Assembly (NCBI GenBank): GCA_900548515.1
Contig: URKU01000022.1
Coordinates: forward strand, 1 to 22,958
DNA: 22,958 nt
Origin: an uncultured Collinsella sp.
GTDB lineage: Bacteria; Actinomycetota; Coriobacteriia; Coriobacteriales; Coriobacteriaceae
Direction of reading: 5' to 3'
Part shown: positions 13,725-21,116 of the stretch, one piece after another
How the letters are laid out: every line of letters starts with the position of its first letter
Numbering within the stretch: position 1 is the stretch's first letter
Notes under the pieces: model-generated
What the model saw: the letters and a program-made list of their open reading frames with translations, nothing else
What the model was told of the DNA's origin: nothing
Database searches by the model: none
Program-made: the position numbers and the translations under genes

Positions 13725-13828
13725 TGAACTTGAATTCATTAGCTGAGAGCTAAGGCTGCGGTAAACGACCAATGCAGTTATCCAAACGCCGAGCAAACGC
13801 ACTGCGCGCGACCGTCTGCCGGCAGCGA

Positions 13829-14152
13829 TCAACCCACCGTGACGGATTCCCCGGTAAAGGCACTGATCATCAACAGGATAAAGAAGGCCAAATAGCTGAT
13901 GCTCAGCAGGTAGGCGATGACCAAAAAGGCAATCCATCCTACATTGGTCTTACCGTCGGCGCGGCGCTGTTCACGACTGCGATAAAGCCAAATCGTCACG
14001 CCGATGGCAGTGATAAACAGCACAAGTGCTGCCGCGGCAAGCCCGGCAAGCGCAAACATCACGCCAATGCTCACAGCAATAACCGGAAGCAGCAGCAAGC
14101 CGCAGCCACACCCACCGGGACTATAAACGGCAGACTGTCGGCATCGCCTCAT
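13829..14152 (-). CDS. Small membrane protein of unknown function
   Basis: About 107 residues from ATG 14152, preceded by GGGGGTGG 8 bases upstream; a GTG at 14182, overlapping the higA stop as TAGTG, would add 10 residues and couple it to higA. The N-terminus is Cys-rich (RRCRQSAVYSPGGCGCG). Two membrane helices follow closely (about 18-38 and 40-57), then a basic loop YRSREQRRADGKTN and a third helix (71-97) before a short tail ending VTVG. I do not recognise a family. Gene order (downstream of higBA, upstream of the FxLYD gene) hints at shared transcription. Confidence 0.62.
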   Translation of the reverse strand: MRRCRQSAVYSPGGCGCGLLLLPVIAVSIGVMFALAGLAAAALVLFITAIGVTIWLYRSREQRRADGKTNVGWIAFLVIAYLLSISYLAFFILLMISAFTGESVTVG

Positions 14153-14181
14153 CGCCGCGCCACCCCCATCAGCTTTGAGCA

Positions 14182-14523
14182 CTACAGTGCGATGGCCTGC
14201 TGAACAGGAACGATCTTGCCGAGTTCCGGTTCGATCCGCCTTTTCTCGGCCTCAAGGTCAAACGCCACCTGAGCGCGCAGCCAATAACCATCCGTCAGGC
14301 CAAAGTAGCGGCAAAGACGGAGGTCGGTGTCGGCCGTCACGCGACGTTTTCCCAAGACAATCTGCCCGATACGCTGAGCCGGAATCCCAGTCTCTTTCGC
14401 AAGACGATATTGAGAAATGCCCATGGGAACAAGAAACTCCTCTTTGAGAAGCTCACCAGGAGTCACCGGCGACAGCAAATCGGCCGAAGCCTCATCACTT
14501 GTGATAATCGACGATTTCGACAT
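14182..14523 (-). CDS. higA: HigA-family antitoxin
   Basis: A 113-residue antitoxin with the XRE helix-turn-helix typical of HigA. Landmarks are TPGELLKEEFLVPMGISQYRLA followed by GIPAQRIGQIVLGKRRVTADTDLRLCRYFGLT. ATG 14523 follows AGGAGA by 9 bases and is chosen over an upstream extension to 14598. It overlaps the end of the toxin gene by 29 bases, in the toxin-first order characteristic of higBA. It should neutralise HigB and repress the shared promoter. Confidence 0.9.
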   Translation of the reverse strand: MSKSSIITSDEASADLLSPVTPGELLKEEFLVPMGISQYRLAKETGIPAQRIGQIVLGKRRVTADTDLRLCRYFGLTDGYWLRAQVAFDLEAEKRRIEPELGKIVPVQQAIAL

Positions 14524-14776
14524 TCCAAGCCATCTCCTGTCTCCACTCAAAACAGACCCGATAGCGCTCGTTAACACGGATGCTATATTGACCGGCACGA
14601 TCGCCCTTCAAAGCTTCCAGGCGGTTGCCCGGTGGAACGCGAAGATCATCAAGTGAAGCACAAACCTGCAGTTGGCGAATCTTCCTCAACGCAACACGCT
14701 CAAAGGGCACGAACCTCCTGACCCGCACACCCATGGCAAAGCGTTCGGTATCCTCATCTTTATACGATGCAATCAT
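14495..14776 (-). CDS. higB: HigB-family toxin (RelE/ParE superfamily)
   Basis: A 93-residue small basic protein with the HigB pattern: ALRKIRQLQVCASLDDLRVPPGNRLEALKGDRAGQYSIRVNERYRVCFEW, with the conserved basic residues of ribosome-dependent mRNA interferases (Lys, Arg, Arg) and a terminal VEIVDYHK. Related toxins cut mRNA on the ribosome. AAGG lies 8 bases before the ATG. It is the first gene of the module; higA overlaps its 3' end. All core motifs are present, so it looks intact. Confidence 0.9.
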   Translation of the reverse strand: MIASYKDEDTERFAMGVRVRRFVPFERVALRKIRQLQVCASLDDLRVPPGNRLEALKGDRAGQYSIRVNERYRVCFEWRQEMAWNVEIVDYHK

Positions 14777-14787
14777 AGTATCGCCTT

Positions 14788-14833
14788 ACGTTAGTAACGT
14801 CAAACGTTTCTATAGACTTACATCTCTATTATA
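14788..14833 (-). promoter_or_regulatory. higBA promoter with operator-like palindrome
   Basis: On the minus strand a perfect TATAAT (14833-14828) is the -10; no good -35 is seen at the right spacing. A 13-bp palindrome, ACGTTA-G-TAACGT (14788-14800), lies in the leader between the -10 and the higB start. Its position suits repression by the HigA-HigB complex. Confidence 0.6.
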
Positions 14834-14878
14834 TCGTACGTTTGTTCGTGTTTTCTAGAACAAATAGTCCTTCACGCC

Positions 14879-16066
14879 TTAGTCAAGCGAAAGTAATCGT
14901 TTGTAGACATCGAGGCCTTTGAGTAGGATTTCCTCGTCGAAGAGCATGCTATCGGTATGCAGAGCGCTTGTGGCATAGGCGGGGCAGCCATCCGAATCAC
15001 TCGGGTTGTCTTGGCCCTCTGGCATACCCGTGCCCAGCAGGAAAAACACGCCCGGCAAATGGCGCTGATAGAACGCGAAATCCTCGGCAATTAACAGCGG
15101 CTCCTCCATAAGCTGCAGCCCGGGCAAGGCAGGCGCGACGCTGGCAAATAGCTCGGGGTCGTTGTCGACCGGCGGATAGCCCTCGGCAAAGTCGAGATCG
15201 TACGTGCAGCCCGTTGCGGCACAGGCATCATCCAGCACGCGGCACACGCCTTCGCGCGCCCGGTCGAACATGTCGTCCGTAAACACACGCAGGCTTCCGG
15301 CCACATGGGCCTCCCCCGCCACCGCGTTGCAAACCGTACCGGCCTGCAGCAGACCAAACTTACCGATACAGGGCTCGTCGGCGCCCAGCTCGTCCATCAG
15401 CTCGCGCTCGGCAACCAAAAACTTTGCTGCCGCCAACGCGGCGTCGTGCGACTCCCCAACCGGCACACCATAGGTCTTAGCGATGTGGATGCTCGTACCG
15501 TGAATATGGATATGCGTCTCGCTCGAACGCGCCAGCAGCGGACCGGAACAACTCGCCAACGCGCCGGCAGGCAGATCGGGCCACACATGGAAGCCAAAAA
15601 TGCGGTCGGCCCCATAGCGCTCGAACACACCACTCTCGCATACCGTCTTGGCACCACCGGTCGTTTCCTCGGCCGGCTGGAACACAAAGAGCACGTTGCG
15701 CCTAATGGCGCCCGGCTGTTCGCGAATCGTACGGTCAACATACGTCGCGGCGGCAAGCGCCATGGCCATGTGTCCGTCATGTCCGCAAGCGTGCATCTTG
15801 CCGGGATGGGTCGAGGCAAAGGCCGCTCCCGTCGCCTCCGCGATGGGCAGCGCATCCATATCGGCGCGAATCGCCGTGGCATGCGCGGCATCAACGCCGG
15901 CGTCGAAGAAAGCACAGACGCAGCTGGGGCACGGATGGGTCACCTCGCAGGTGAGCGGTGCCAGCGCGCCCTCGATATAGGCAATGGTTTGCGGAAGATC
16001 GAAATCGAGCTCCGGAATGCGATGGAGATCGCGGCGATAGCGACGGAGTTCTTGGAGCTCGGTCAT
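14879..16066 (-). CDS. M20-family amidohydrolase, candidate N-acetyl-diaminopimelate deacetylase
   Basis: A 395-residue zinc amidohydrolase of the M20D group (hippurate hydrolase/N-acyl amino acid deacylase type). Metal-binding motifs are HACGHDGH (92-99), the catalytic EE pair (133-134, PAEETTGG) and His160 (GFHVWPD), with RADMDALP at 67-74. ATG 16066 is chosen for AAGGGA 7 bases upstream; longer in-frame starts exist to 16150. It is divergent from the lysine operon, which encodes the acetyl-type DapH. That pathway needs an N-acetyl-LL-diaminopimelate deacetylase, and in Bacillus the enzyme is an M20D protein, so this is the likely role. Family assignment is strong; the substrate is inferred from context and could be another N-acyl amino acid. 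Confidence 0.85.
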   Translation of the reverse strand: MTELQELRRYRRDLHRIPELDFDLPQTIAYIEGALAPLTCEVTHPCPSCVCAFFDAGVDAAHATAIRADMDALPIAEATGAAFASTHPGKMHACGHDGHMAMALAAATYVDRTIREQPGAIRRNVLFVFQPAEETTGGAKTVCESGVFERYGADRIFGFHVWPDLPAGALASCSGPLLARSSETHIHIHGTSIHIAKTYGVPVGESHDAALAAAKFLVAERELMDELGADEPCIGKFGLLQAGTVCNAVAGEAHVAGSLRVFTDDMFDRAREGVCRVLDDACAATGCTYDLDFAEGYPPVDNDPELFASVAPALPGLQLMEEPLLIAEDFAFYQRHLPGVFFLLGTGMPEGQDNPSDSDGCPAYATSALHTDSMLFDEEILLKGLDVYKRLLSLD

Positions 16067-16176
16067 AGAGGATCCCTTCGTGAGGCACATCTGTTGCAAC
16101 TTATTGTGATACAAGATTGTGGCGCACATGTTTCCAGCATATCCCTGCATTTTTTAAACGTTATATACGAATACTC

Positions 16177-16205
16177 TTGTTTGGTAAAGTGCAACGTGAT
16201 AGGGT
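16177..16205 (+). promoter_or_regulatory. Promoter of the lysine riboswitch operon
   Basis: TTGTTT (16177-16182), a 17-base gap and TAGGGT (16200-16205) form a plausible sigma-70 promoter. Transcription would start near 16212, where the riboswitch aptamer begins. Confidence 0.5.
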
Positions 16206-16207
16206 CT

Positions 16208-16358
16208 TTACCACTTGATAGAGGCGCGGGCACGAAGAGCCGCGGGCGAGCCGGCAGGCTTTGACCCCGTGGGGAGGCGAAACCCGCCGAACTGGGTTTT
16301 TCGGGCACGAACAACCTGGTGGGCCTGTGGGAAACACCCACAGGACTGTCTGCAGTAA
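16208..16358 (+). promoter_or_regulatory. Lysine riboswitch (L box) aptamer
   Basis: The leader of the lysine operon shows the conserved parts of the lysine aptamer in order: ATAGAGGCGCG (16218-16228), GAAGAG (16234-16239), a GGGGAGG segment (16271-16277), GCCGAA (16286-16291), then a perfect 8-bp hairpin CCTGTGGG/CCCACAGG (16324-16331 with 16337-16344) and a closing CTGTC (16346-16350). It precedes lysA, dapA, dapB and dapH, the expected lysine-regulated genes. Lysine binding should repress the operon. Exact helix ends are approximate. Confidence 0.93.
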
Positions 16359-16366
16359 TGCGGGAG

Positions 16367-16431
16367 CGCTATCCGGACATTGGGTCCACGCTATGCGGAT
16401 TCGATGCGCAGATGGCGCCGTCTGGATAGCG
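16367..16431 (+). promoter_or_regulatory. Lysine riboswitch expression-platform hairpin
   Basis: CGCTATCCGGAC (16367-16378) pairs with GTCTGGATAGCG (16420-16431), with one G-T wobble, and encloses a smaller stem region. The right arm touches the GAGG (16431-16434) that serves as ribosome-binding site 10 bases before the ATG at 16445. No T tract follows. This suggests control of translation initiation rather than a terminator, unless another pairing is used. Confidence 0.6.
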
Positions 16432-16444
16432 AGGTTTACGGGAC

Positions 16445-18754
16445 ATGGCATTGACCCCCAACGAGGCATATGCGGCCAAGCAGCCGTTTGTGGACAAGGA
16501 GACACTCGAGCATATCGTCGAGCAGTTCCCCACGCCGTTTCATCTATACGACGAGGCGGGCATCCGCCGCAACATGCAAGAAGTGCGCGACGCCTTTGCA
16601 TGGAACCCGGGCTTTAAGGAATACTTTGCCGTCAAGGCCAACCCCAACCCGGCGCTCATCTCCATTCTCAACGAATACGGCTGCGGCTGCGATTGCTCGA
16701 GCTATACCGAGCTCATGATCGCCCGTTCGCTGGGTATCACGGGACACGACATCATGTTCTCGTCCAACGACACGCCGGCTGCCGACTTTGAGCTCGCCGA
16801 CAAGCTGGGTGCCATCGTCAACTTTGACGACATCAGCCACATCGAGTTCTTTGAGCGCGTTGCGGGGCCCATCCCCAAGACGGTCAGCTGCCGCTTTAAT
16901 CCAGGCGGCCTGTTCCAGCTCTCCAACGGCATCATGGACAACCCGGGCGACTCCAAATATGGCATAACCACCGAGCAGCTCTTCGAGGCCTTCCGCATGC
17001 TCAAGGCCAAGGGCGCCGAGGACTTTGGCATCCACGCATTCCTTGCCAGCAACACTGTCACCAACGACTACTACCCCAAGCTCGCGCGCATCCTCTTTGA
17101 GCTTGCCGTACGCCTGGAGCGCGAGACCGGCGCACACGTCGCCTTCATCAATCTGTCCGGCGGCGTCGGCATCCCCTACCTGCCCGAGCAGCAGGCCAAC
17201 GACATTCGCGCCATCGGCGAGGGAGTACACGCGGCATACGACGAGATCCTGGTTCCCGCCGGCATGGGCGATGTGGCCATCTGCACCGAGATGGGCCGCT
17301 TTATGATGGGCCCCTACGGCTGCCTGGTCACCAAGGTCATCCACGAGAAGCAGATCTACAAGGACTATATCGGCGTGGACGCAAGCGCCGTCGATTTGAT
17401 TCGCCCTGCCATGTATGGCGCCTACCACCACATTACGGTGATGGGTCAGCCGGGCGGCGCCGACAAGGCCACAGCGCCCGTCACGAACACCTATGACATC
17501 ACGGGCAACCTATGCGAGAACAACGACAAGTTCGCTATCGATCGCAAGCTGCCGCATATCGACATGGGTGACCTGCTTGTAATCCACGATACCGGTGCGC
17601 ATGGCTACTCCATGGGCTACAACTACAACGGACGGCTGCGCTCGGCCGAGGTCCTGCTGCGCCCCGATGGCGCGGCCGACCTCATCCGCCGCGCCGAGCG
17701 CCCGGGCGATTACTTTGCCACGCTCGACGTGCTGCCGTGCGGCCGCGAGCTGCTGGCCAAGTCGCGCGCCGAAAGTGCCCGCCGTCGCGCCCAAGACGAG
17801 CGCCTGGCAGTCGCAGCTCAATGGAACAAACGCATCCAGATCGCGGAGGCGAAGGAGAAGAACATGGATATCCGCAACCTCGAGGGCTCGATCGTCGCCC
17901 TCGTCACGCCGTTTAAAAAGGACGGCAGCGTCGACTTTGACGCGCTCGAGCGCCTTATCGATTTCCACTTGCAAAATGGCACCGATGCCATCCTCACCCT
18001 GGGCACCACCGGTGAGAGTGCCACGATGACCGATGACGAGGACAACTCCGTCGTCGCCGCTGTGGTCAAGCATGTTGCAGGACGCGTCCCCGTCATCGCC
18101 GGCTCGGGCTCCAACTCCACGCAGACCATGCTCACCAAGTCGCTCACCTATCAGGGCCTGGGTGCCGACGGTCTGCTGCTCATCACCCCCTACTACAACA
18201 AGTCCAATGAAGAGGGTATCTATCAGCACTTTAAGACCGTCGCCGATGCCGTGGACATCCCCTGCATCCTGTACAACATCCCCGGCCGCTGTGGCTGCGG
18301 CATCAGCGAGCGTAACGTAGAGCGCTTGGCCGCGCACCCCAACATCATGGGTATTAAGGAAGCCTCGGGCGACGTCGCCTACGCGGCCAAGATCGCCCAC
18401 CTGCTGTCCGACGACTTCCGCATGTACTCGGGTGAGGATGCCCTCACCGTGCCGCTCATGAGCCTGGGCGCCTCGGGCACCATCAGCGTGTGGGCCGATG
18501 TTCAGCCGCAGCTCGTGCACGACATGTGCCGCGCTTATCTGGACGGCGACGTGGAGCGCGCCCGCGAGATCCAGATTGCCGGCCAGCCGCTCATCAACGC
18601 CCTCTTTAGCGAAGTCAACCCCATCCCCGTTAAGGAAGCGCTCGCCCAGATGGGTATGATCGAGGCCAACTATCGCATGCCGCTGTGCCCCATGGCTGAC
18701 GACACGCGCACCGCACTTACCGATGCTCTGAAGGGAGCTGGTCTACTTGATTAA
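16445..18754 (+). CDS. lysA-dapA: LysA-DapA fusion: diaminopimelate decarboxylase plus dihydrodipicolinate synthase
   Basis: One 769-residue frame encodes two complete enzymes. Residues 1 to about 440 are a PLP-dependent diaminopimelate decarboxylase (last lysine step): Lys64 in EYFAVKAN binds PLP, LSGGVG (238-243) replaces the usual GGG phosphate loop, and EMGRF, GNLCENNDKF and YSMGYNYNGR mark the active site. Residues 474-769 are a full-length DapA (first committed step): TTGES (521-525), Tyr610 in LYNIPGR and Schiff-base Lys638 in IMGIKEASGD. The linker (about 445-473) is charged and helical. No stop separates the parts, but AAGGAG (17852-17857) lies 6 bases before Met474 (ATG 17864), so DapA may also be made alone. 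Fusion by stop loss or a sequencing error is possible. The operon is under the lysine riboswitch. Confidence 0.9.
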   Translation: MALTPNEAYAAKQPFVDKETLEHIVEQFPTPFHLYDEAGIRRNMQEVRDAFAWNPGFKEYFAVKANPNPALISILNEYGCGCDCSSYTELMIARSLGITGHDIMFSSNDTPAADFELADKLGAIVNFDDISHIEFFERVAGPIPKTVSCRFNPGGLFQLSNGIMDNPGDSKYGITTEQLFEAFRMLKAKGAEDFGIHAFLASNTVTNDYYPKLARILFELAVRLERETGAHVAFINLSGGVGIPYLPEQQANDIRAIGEGVHAAYDEILVPAGMGDVAICTEMGRFMMGPYGCLVTKVIHEKQIYKDYIGVDASAVDLIRPAMYGAYHHITVMGQPGGADKATAPVTNTYDITGNLCENNDKFAIDRKLPHIDMGDLLVIHDTGAHGYSMGYNYNGRLRSAEVLLRPDGAADLIRRAERPGDYFATLDVLPCGRELLAKSRAESARRRAQDERLAVAAQWNKRIQIAEAKEKNMDIRNLEGSIVALVTPFKKDGSVDFDALERLIDFHLQNGTDAILTLGTTGESATMTDDEDNSVVAAVVKHVAGRVPVIAGSGSNSTQTMLTKSLTYQGLGADGLLLITPYYNKSNEEGIYQHFKTVADAVDIPCILYNIPGRCGCGISERNVERLAAHPNIMGIKEASGDVAYAAKIAHLLSDDFRMYSGEDALTVPLMSLGASGTISVWADVQPQLVHDMCRAYLDGDVERAREIQIAGQPLINALFSEVNPIPVKEALAQMGMIEANYRMPLCPMADDTRTALTDALKGAGLLD
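17852..17866 (+). promoter_or_regulatory. Internal ribosome-binding site and start for stand-alone DapA
   Basis: AAGGAG, a 6-base spacer and ATG at 17864 lie in frame inside the fused gene, exactly where a normal dapA would start (MDIRNLEGSIVALVTPF). The quality of this site suggests dapA was, or still is, translated independently. Confidence 0.65.
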
Positions 18755-19487
18755 GACCGTCATTATGGGAACGGGCCGCATGGGCTCGCTCATCCGCACC
18801 ACCGCCGAGAGCATCGTTGATGCCGCCGGTCAGCCCGTTTTTGATATCGTGGCCCAGATTGGCTTCGATTTGAGCGAGCTCGAGAACGCACCGGCTGCCG
18901 ATGTGATTATCGACTTCTCGAACGTCGTGACCTTCGATGCCGTCGTCGCCTATGTCGAGCGCACGGGCGCCGCACTCGTTTCCGGCACCACGGGCTATTC
19001 ACCTGAGCAGATGGACCGCCTGCGTGAGCTGGGCCAGAATGCCCGTGTCATGCACTCGGGCAATTACTCCATCGGCATCGCAGCCCTGCGTCATCTAGTG
19101 GCCCAGGCCACACGCGAGCTGCCCGGCTTTGACTGCGAGATCGTCGAGGCGCACCACAACCAAAAGGTCGACGCCCCGAGCGGCACCGCCAAGCTACTGC
19201 TCGACGCCGTCGTCGAAGCTGAACCCGAGGCAGGCTACCACCCCGTCTATGGCCGCGAGGGCATGTGCGGCGCGCGTGGCCCCAAGGAGATCGGAATGCA
19301 CTCGCTGCGCGGCGGCACCGTCGCCGGCGTGCACGAGGTTAGTTTCTTTGGCCAGGACGAGGAGGTCACGCTCACCCACCGCGCAACGAGCCGTCAGATC
19401 TTTGTCAACGGCGCCTTGGCAGCCGCGCAGAAGCTCGTCGTCCGCGACCCCGGCTTCTACACCTTCGACCAGGTCATGTTCGCCTAA
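18747..19487 (+). CDS. dapB: 4-hydroxy-tetrahydrodipicolinate reductase DapB
   Basis: A 246-residue NAD(P)H-dependent reductase, the second step of diaminopimelate synthesis. The Rossmann motif GTGRMG lies at residues 8-13, and EAHHNQKVDAPSGTA (134-148) holds the catalytic His pair (136-137), Lys140 and the substrate-binding DAPSGTA. The start is TTG 18747, which overlaps the dapA stop by 8 bases with GGGAG upstream; the IKTVIMGTG strand is needed for the fold, so the later ATG at 18765 is less likely. The overlap implies translational coupling to the LysA-DapA gene. Confidence 0.94.
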   Translation: MIKTVIMGTGRMGSLIRTTAESIVDAAGQPVFDIVAQIGFDLSELENAPAADVIIDFSNVVTFDAVVAYVERTGAALVSGTTGYSPEQMDRLRELGQNARVMHSGNYSIGIAALRHLVAQATRELPGFDCEIVEAHHNQKVDAPSGTAKLLLDAVVEAEPEAGYHPVYGREGMCGARGPKEIGMHSLRGGTVAGVHEVSFFGQDEEVTLTHRATSRQIFVNGALAAAQKLVVRDPGFYTFDQVMFA

Positions 19488-19526
19488 CTAGTTATCAACC
19501 ATACCCCCTCAAAGGAGAGACAGCAT

Positions 19527-20246
19527 ATGAGCAACGCAGCCGAGATGGATGCACAAGAGATTATCAACTACATCGCCACCGCGCCCAAAAAGACGCCCGT
19601 CAAGCTGTACGTGCGCGAGAAGCCGGGCATGAAGGTTGCCTGGGGCAACGCACATGTCTACGGCGGTCGTCGTGGCAAGACCGTCTTTGGCGACTGGGAT
19701 GAGCTTAAGGCCATCCTCGATGCCAATGCCGATTCCATCGATTACTACGACGTTGAAAACGATTGCCGCAACTCCGCCGTGCCTATGCTCGACCTTAAGG
19801 GCATCAACGCCCGCATCGAGCCGGGCGCGATCATCCGCGACCGCGTCGAGATTGGCGACCGTGCCGTCATCATGATGGGCGCCATCATCAACATCGGCTC
19901 CGTCATTGGCGAGGGCTCCATGATCGACATGGGCGCCGTGCTGGGCGGCCGCGCCACCGTGGGCAAGAACTGCCACATCGGCGCCGGCACCGTGTTGGCG
20001 GGCGTCGTGGAGCCCGCGAGCGCCACGCCTGTCATCATCGAGGACGATGTCATGATCGGCGCCAACGCCGTGGTCCTAGAGGGCGTGCACGTAGGCAAGG
20101 GCGCTGTCGTTGCCGCCGGCGCCGTGTGCGTAGAGGACGTCCCCGCCGGCGCCGTCGTGGCCGGTGTCCCCGCCCGCGTCATCAAAATGCGCGACGAGAA
20201 GACCGACAGCAAGACCGGCCTCGAGGAAGGCCTGCGCCAGCTGTAG
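19527..20246 (+). CDS. dapH: Tetrahydrodipicolinate N-acetyltransferase DapH
   Basis: A 239-residue left-handed beta-helix acyltransferase. The N-terminal domain (AQEIINYIATAPKKTPVKLYV) and length match Bacillus-type DapH, the acetyl-CoA enzyme, rather than the longer succinyl-using DapD. Hexapeptide repeats run from about 92 to 215: IEPGAIIRDRVEIGDRAVI, GEGSMIDMGAVLGGRATVG, then the extended loop before PVIIEDDVMIGANAVVLEGVHVG. AAAGGAG lies 8 bases before the ATG. It commits the pathway to N-acetylated intermediates, so an aminotransferase (PatA) and a deacetylase are needed; the divergent M20 enzyme is the deacetylase candidate. Last gene of the operon. Confidence 0.94.
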   Translation: MSNAAEMDAQEIINYIATAPKKTPVKLYVREKPGMKVAWGNAHVYGGRRGKTVFGDWDELKAILDANADSIDYYDVENDCRNSAVPMLDLKGINARIEPGAIIRDRVEIGDRAVIMMGAIINIGSVIGEGSMIDMGAVLGGRATVGKNCHIGAGTVLAGVVEPASATPVIIEDDVMIGANAVVLEGVHVGKGAVVAAGAVCVEDVPAGAVVAGVPARVIKMRDEKTDSKTGLEEGLRQL

Positions 20247-20300
20247 AGTTACGCGGGTATCAAACGGCATATCGACGCATAGCGCAATTCATCCAAAGCA

Positions 20301-20337
20301 AAAAGGCCGAAGCCCAATCCGGGGCTTCGGCCTTTTT
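20301..20337. terminator. Bidirectional terminator of the lysine operon and the RelE toxin gene
   Basis: AAAAGGCCGAAGCCC (20301-20315) pairs perfectly with GGGCTTCGGCCTTTT (20322-20336) around a 6-base loop, with A and T runs on both sides. It lies 55 bases after dapH and abuts the toxin stop codon (20337-20339) on the other strand, so it can end both transcripts. Confidence 0.93.
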
Positions 20338-20681
20338 CATCTTAAGGTTCCGTCATATTCAACCATGGCGGGATGCTTCGACAAACGATCGGCAGCCGTC
20401 TTATAGACCTCTGAACGGTCGCGTCGACCTATTGCAACGATCTCGGCAATCTCAACCGTTCCGTCCTCTCGAATTCGAAATACCATTCGGAGTCCCGCCT
20501 TTCTCCATTTAATCTTTTTGCAGCCGGCAAGCTCACCGTGAAGCGGCGTTCCGATTTCATCGGCGCGCGTCTTTAATTTCGCCACTGCAATGCGGACGAG
20601 CCTTCGCTGAGAACCATCTAGTTTTTGATATTCCTTCTCGACGTCTCGATTCAAAAAGCCGACGACAAAGTGCCCGCTCAT
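20337..20681 (-). CDS. RelE/ParE-superfamily toxin
   Basis: A 114-residue basic protein: FLNRDVEKEYQKLDGSQRR, AVAKLKTRADEIGTPLHGELAGCKKIKWRKAGLRMVFRI, then VEIAEIVAIGRRDRSEVY. The arrangement (helical N-terminus, Lys/Arg-rich strands, AIGRRDRSEVY near the end) is that of RelE-type mRNA interferases. Its ATG overlaps the antitoxin stop in an ATGA unit (4-base overlap), giving antitoxin-first coupling. The C-terminal tail (TAADRLSKHPAMVEYDGTLR) is longer than in minimal RelE proteins. No catalytic residue is clearly lost. Confidence 0.85.
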   Translation of the reverse strand: MSGHFVVGFLNRDVEKEYQKLDGSQRRLVRIAVAKLKTRADEIGTPLHGELAGCKKIKWRKAGLRMVFRIREDGTVEIAEIVAIGRRDRSEVYKTAADRLSKHPAMVEYDGTLR

Positions 20682-21028
20682 TCGAAAAGATCCTCATCCG
20701 AAATCGCGTCGGAGTCCATCGATTCGAACTCCGCGAGCTCCTCAGGAGTCAGGGTATCTTCAAACGGAATAAACTCATGCGGTCCGTTTTTGATTCGATC
20801 TGCCGCAATACGATCAAGCTCAAGTTCGCGAAGGTACTGTAGGGCGCCGTACATTTCCTCATAGGCGGCGTAGTCGATAATCACGGTATCGATATCGTTA
20901 TGATCGGCGATAAACTGCGGCGCGCGCTTAGCGCGCTTGCGAACGGCAGATAAGGACTTGCTCGCTTCGGTGGCAGAAACTACCTGATCTTTTGTAAACA
21001 CCGGCTTTTCCAGAACAAGTGGGGACAT
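20678..21028 (-). CDS. Phd/RelB-type antitoxin
   Basis: A 116-residue acidic protein and the cognate antitoxin. Residues 10-60 resemble the Phd/YefM DNA-binding fold (KDQVVSATEASKSLSAVRKRAK, then DTVIIDYAAYEEM, a typical beta-strand and YEEL-like helix). The acidic C-terminus (TPEELAEFESMDSDAISDEDLFE) should wrap and block the toxin. ATG 21028 follows GGAGG by 6 bases; an upstream in-frame ATG (21040) lies in the ribosome-binding site. It probably represses its own promoter through the palindrome just upstream. Confidence 0.85.
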   Translation of the reverse strand: MSPLVLEKPVFTKDQVVSATEASKSLSAVRKRAKRAPQFIADHNDIDTVIIDYAAYEEMYGALQYLRELELDRIAADRIKNGPHEFIPFEDTLTPEELAEFESMDSDAISDEDLFE

Positions 21029-21047
21029 TTGTACCTCCAAAAAAAAT

Positions 21048-21093
21048 AATCTGGATTATATTTCAAAGTATACTTCAAAATATAATCCAGATT
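21048..21093 (-). promoter_or_regulatory. 46-bp operator palindrome over the toxin-antitoxin promoter
   Basis: A near-perfect dyad centred at 21070/21071: arms AATCTGGATTATATTT and AAATATAATCCAGATT, with a few central mismatches and a GTATAC core. It is strongly AT-rich against its surroundings. On the minus strand it contains TATAAT, a likely -10, about 30 bases before the antitoxin start. An operator covering the -10 fits autorepression by the antitoxin-toxin complex. Confidence 0.8.
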
Positions 21094-21116
21094 TCTCTTT
21101 GGAAGAAACTATTGCG

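Noticed and set aside
17510..18520. Minus-strand open frame opposite lysA-dapA
   Set aside because: Shadow of the DapA and LysA coding strand, with no ribosome-binding site or motif.
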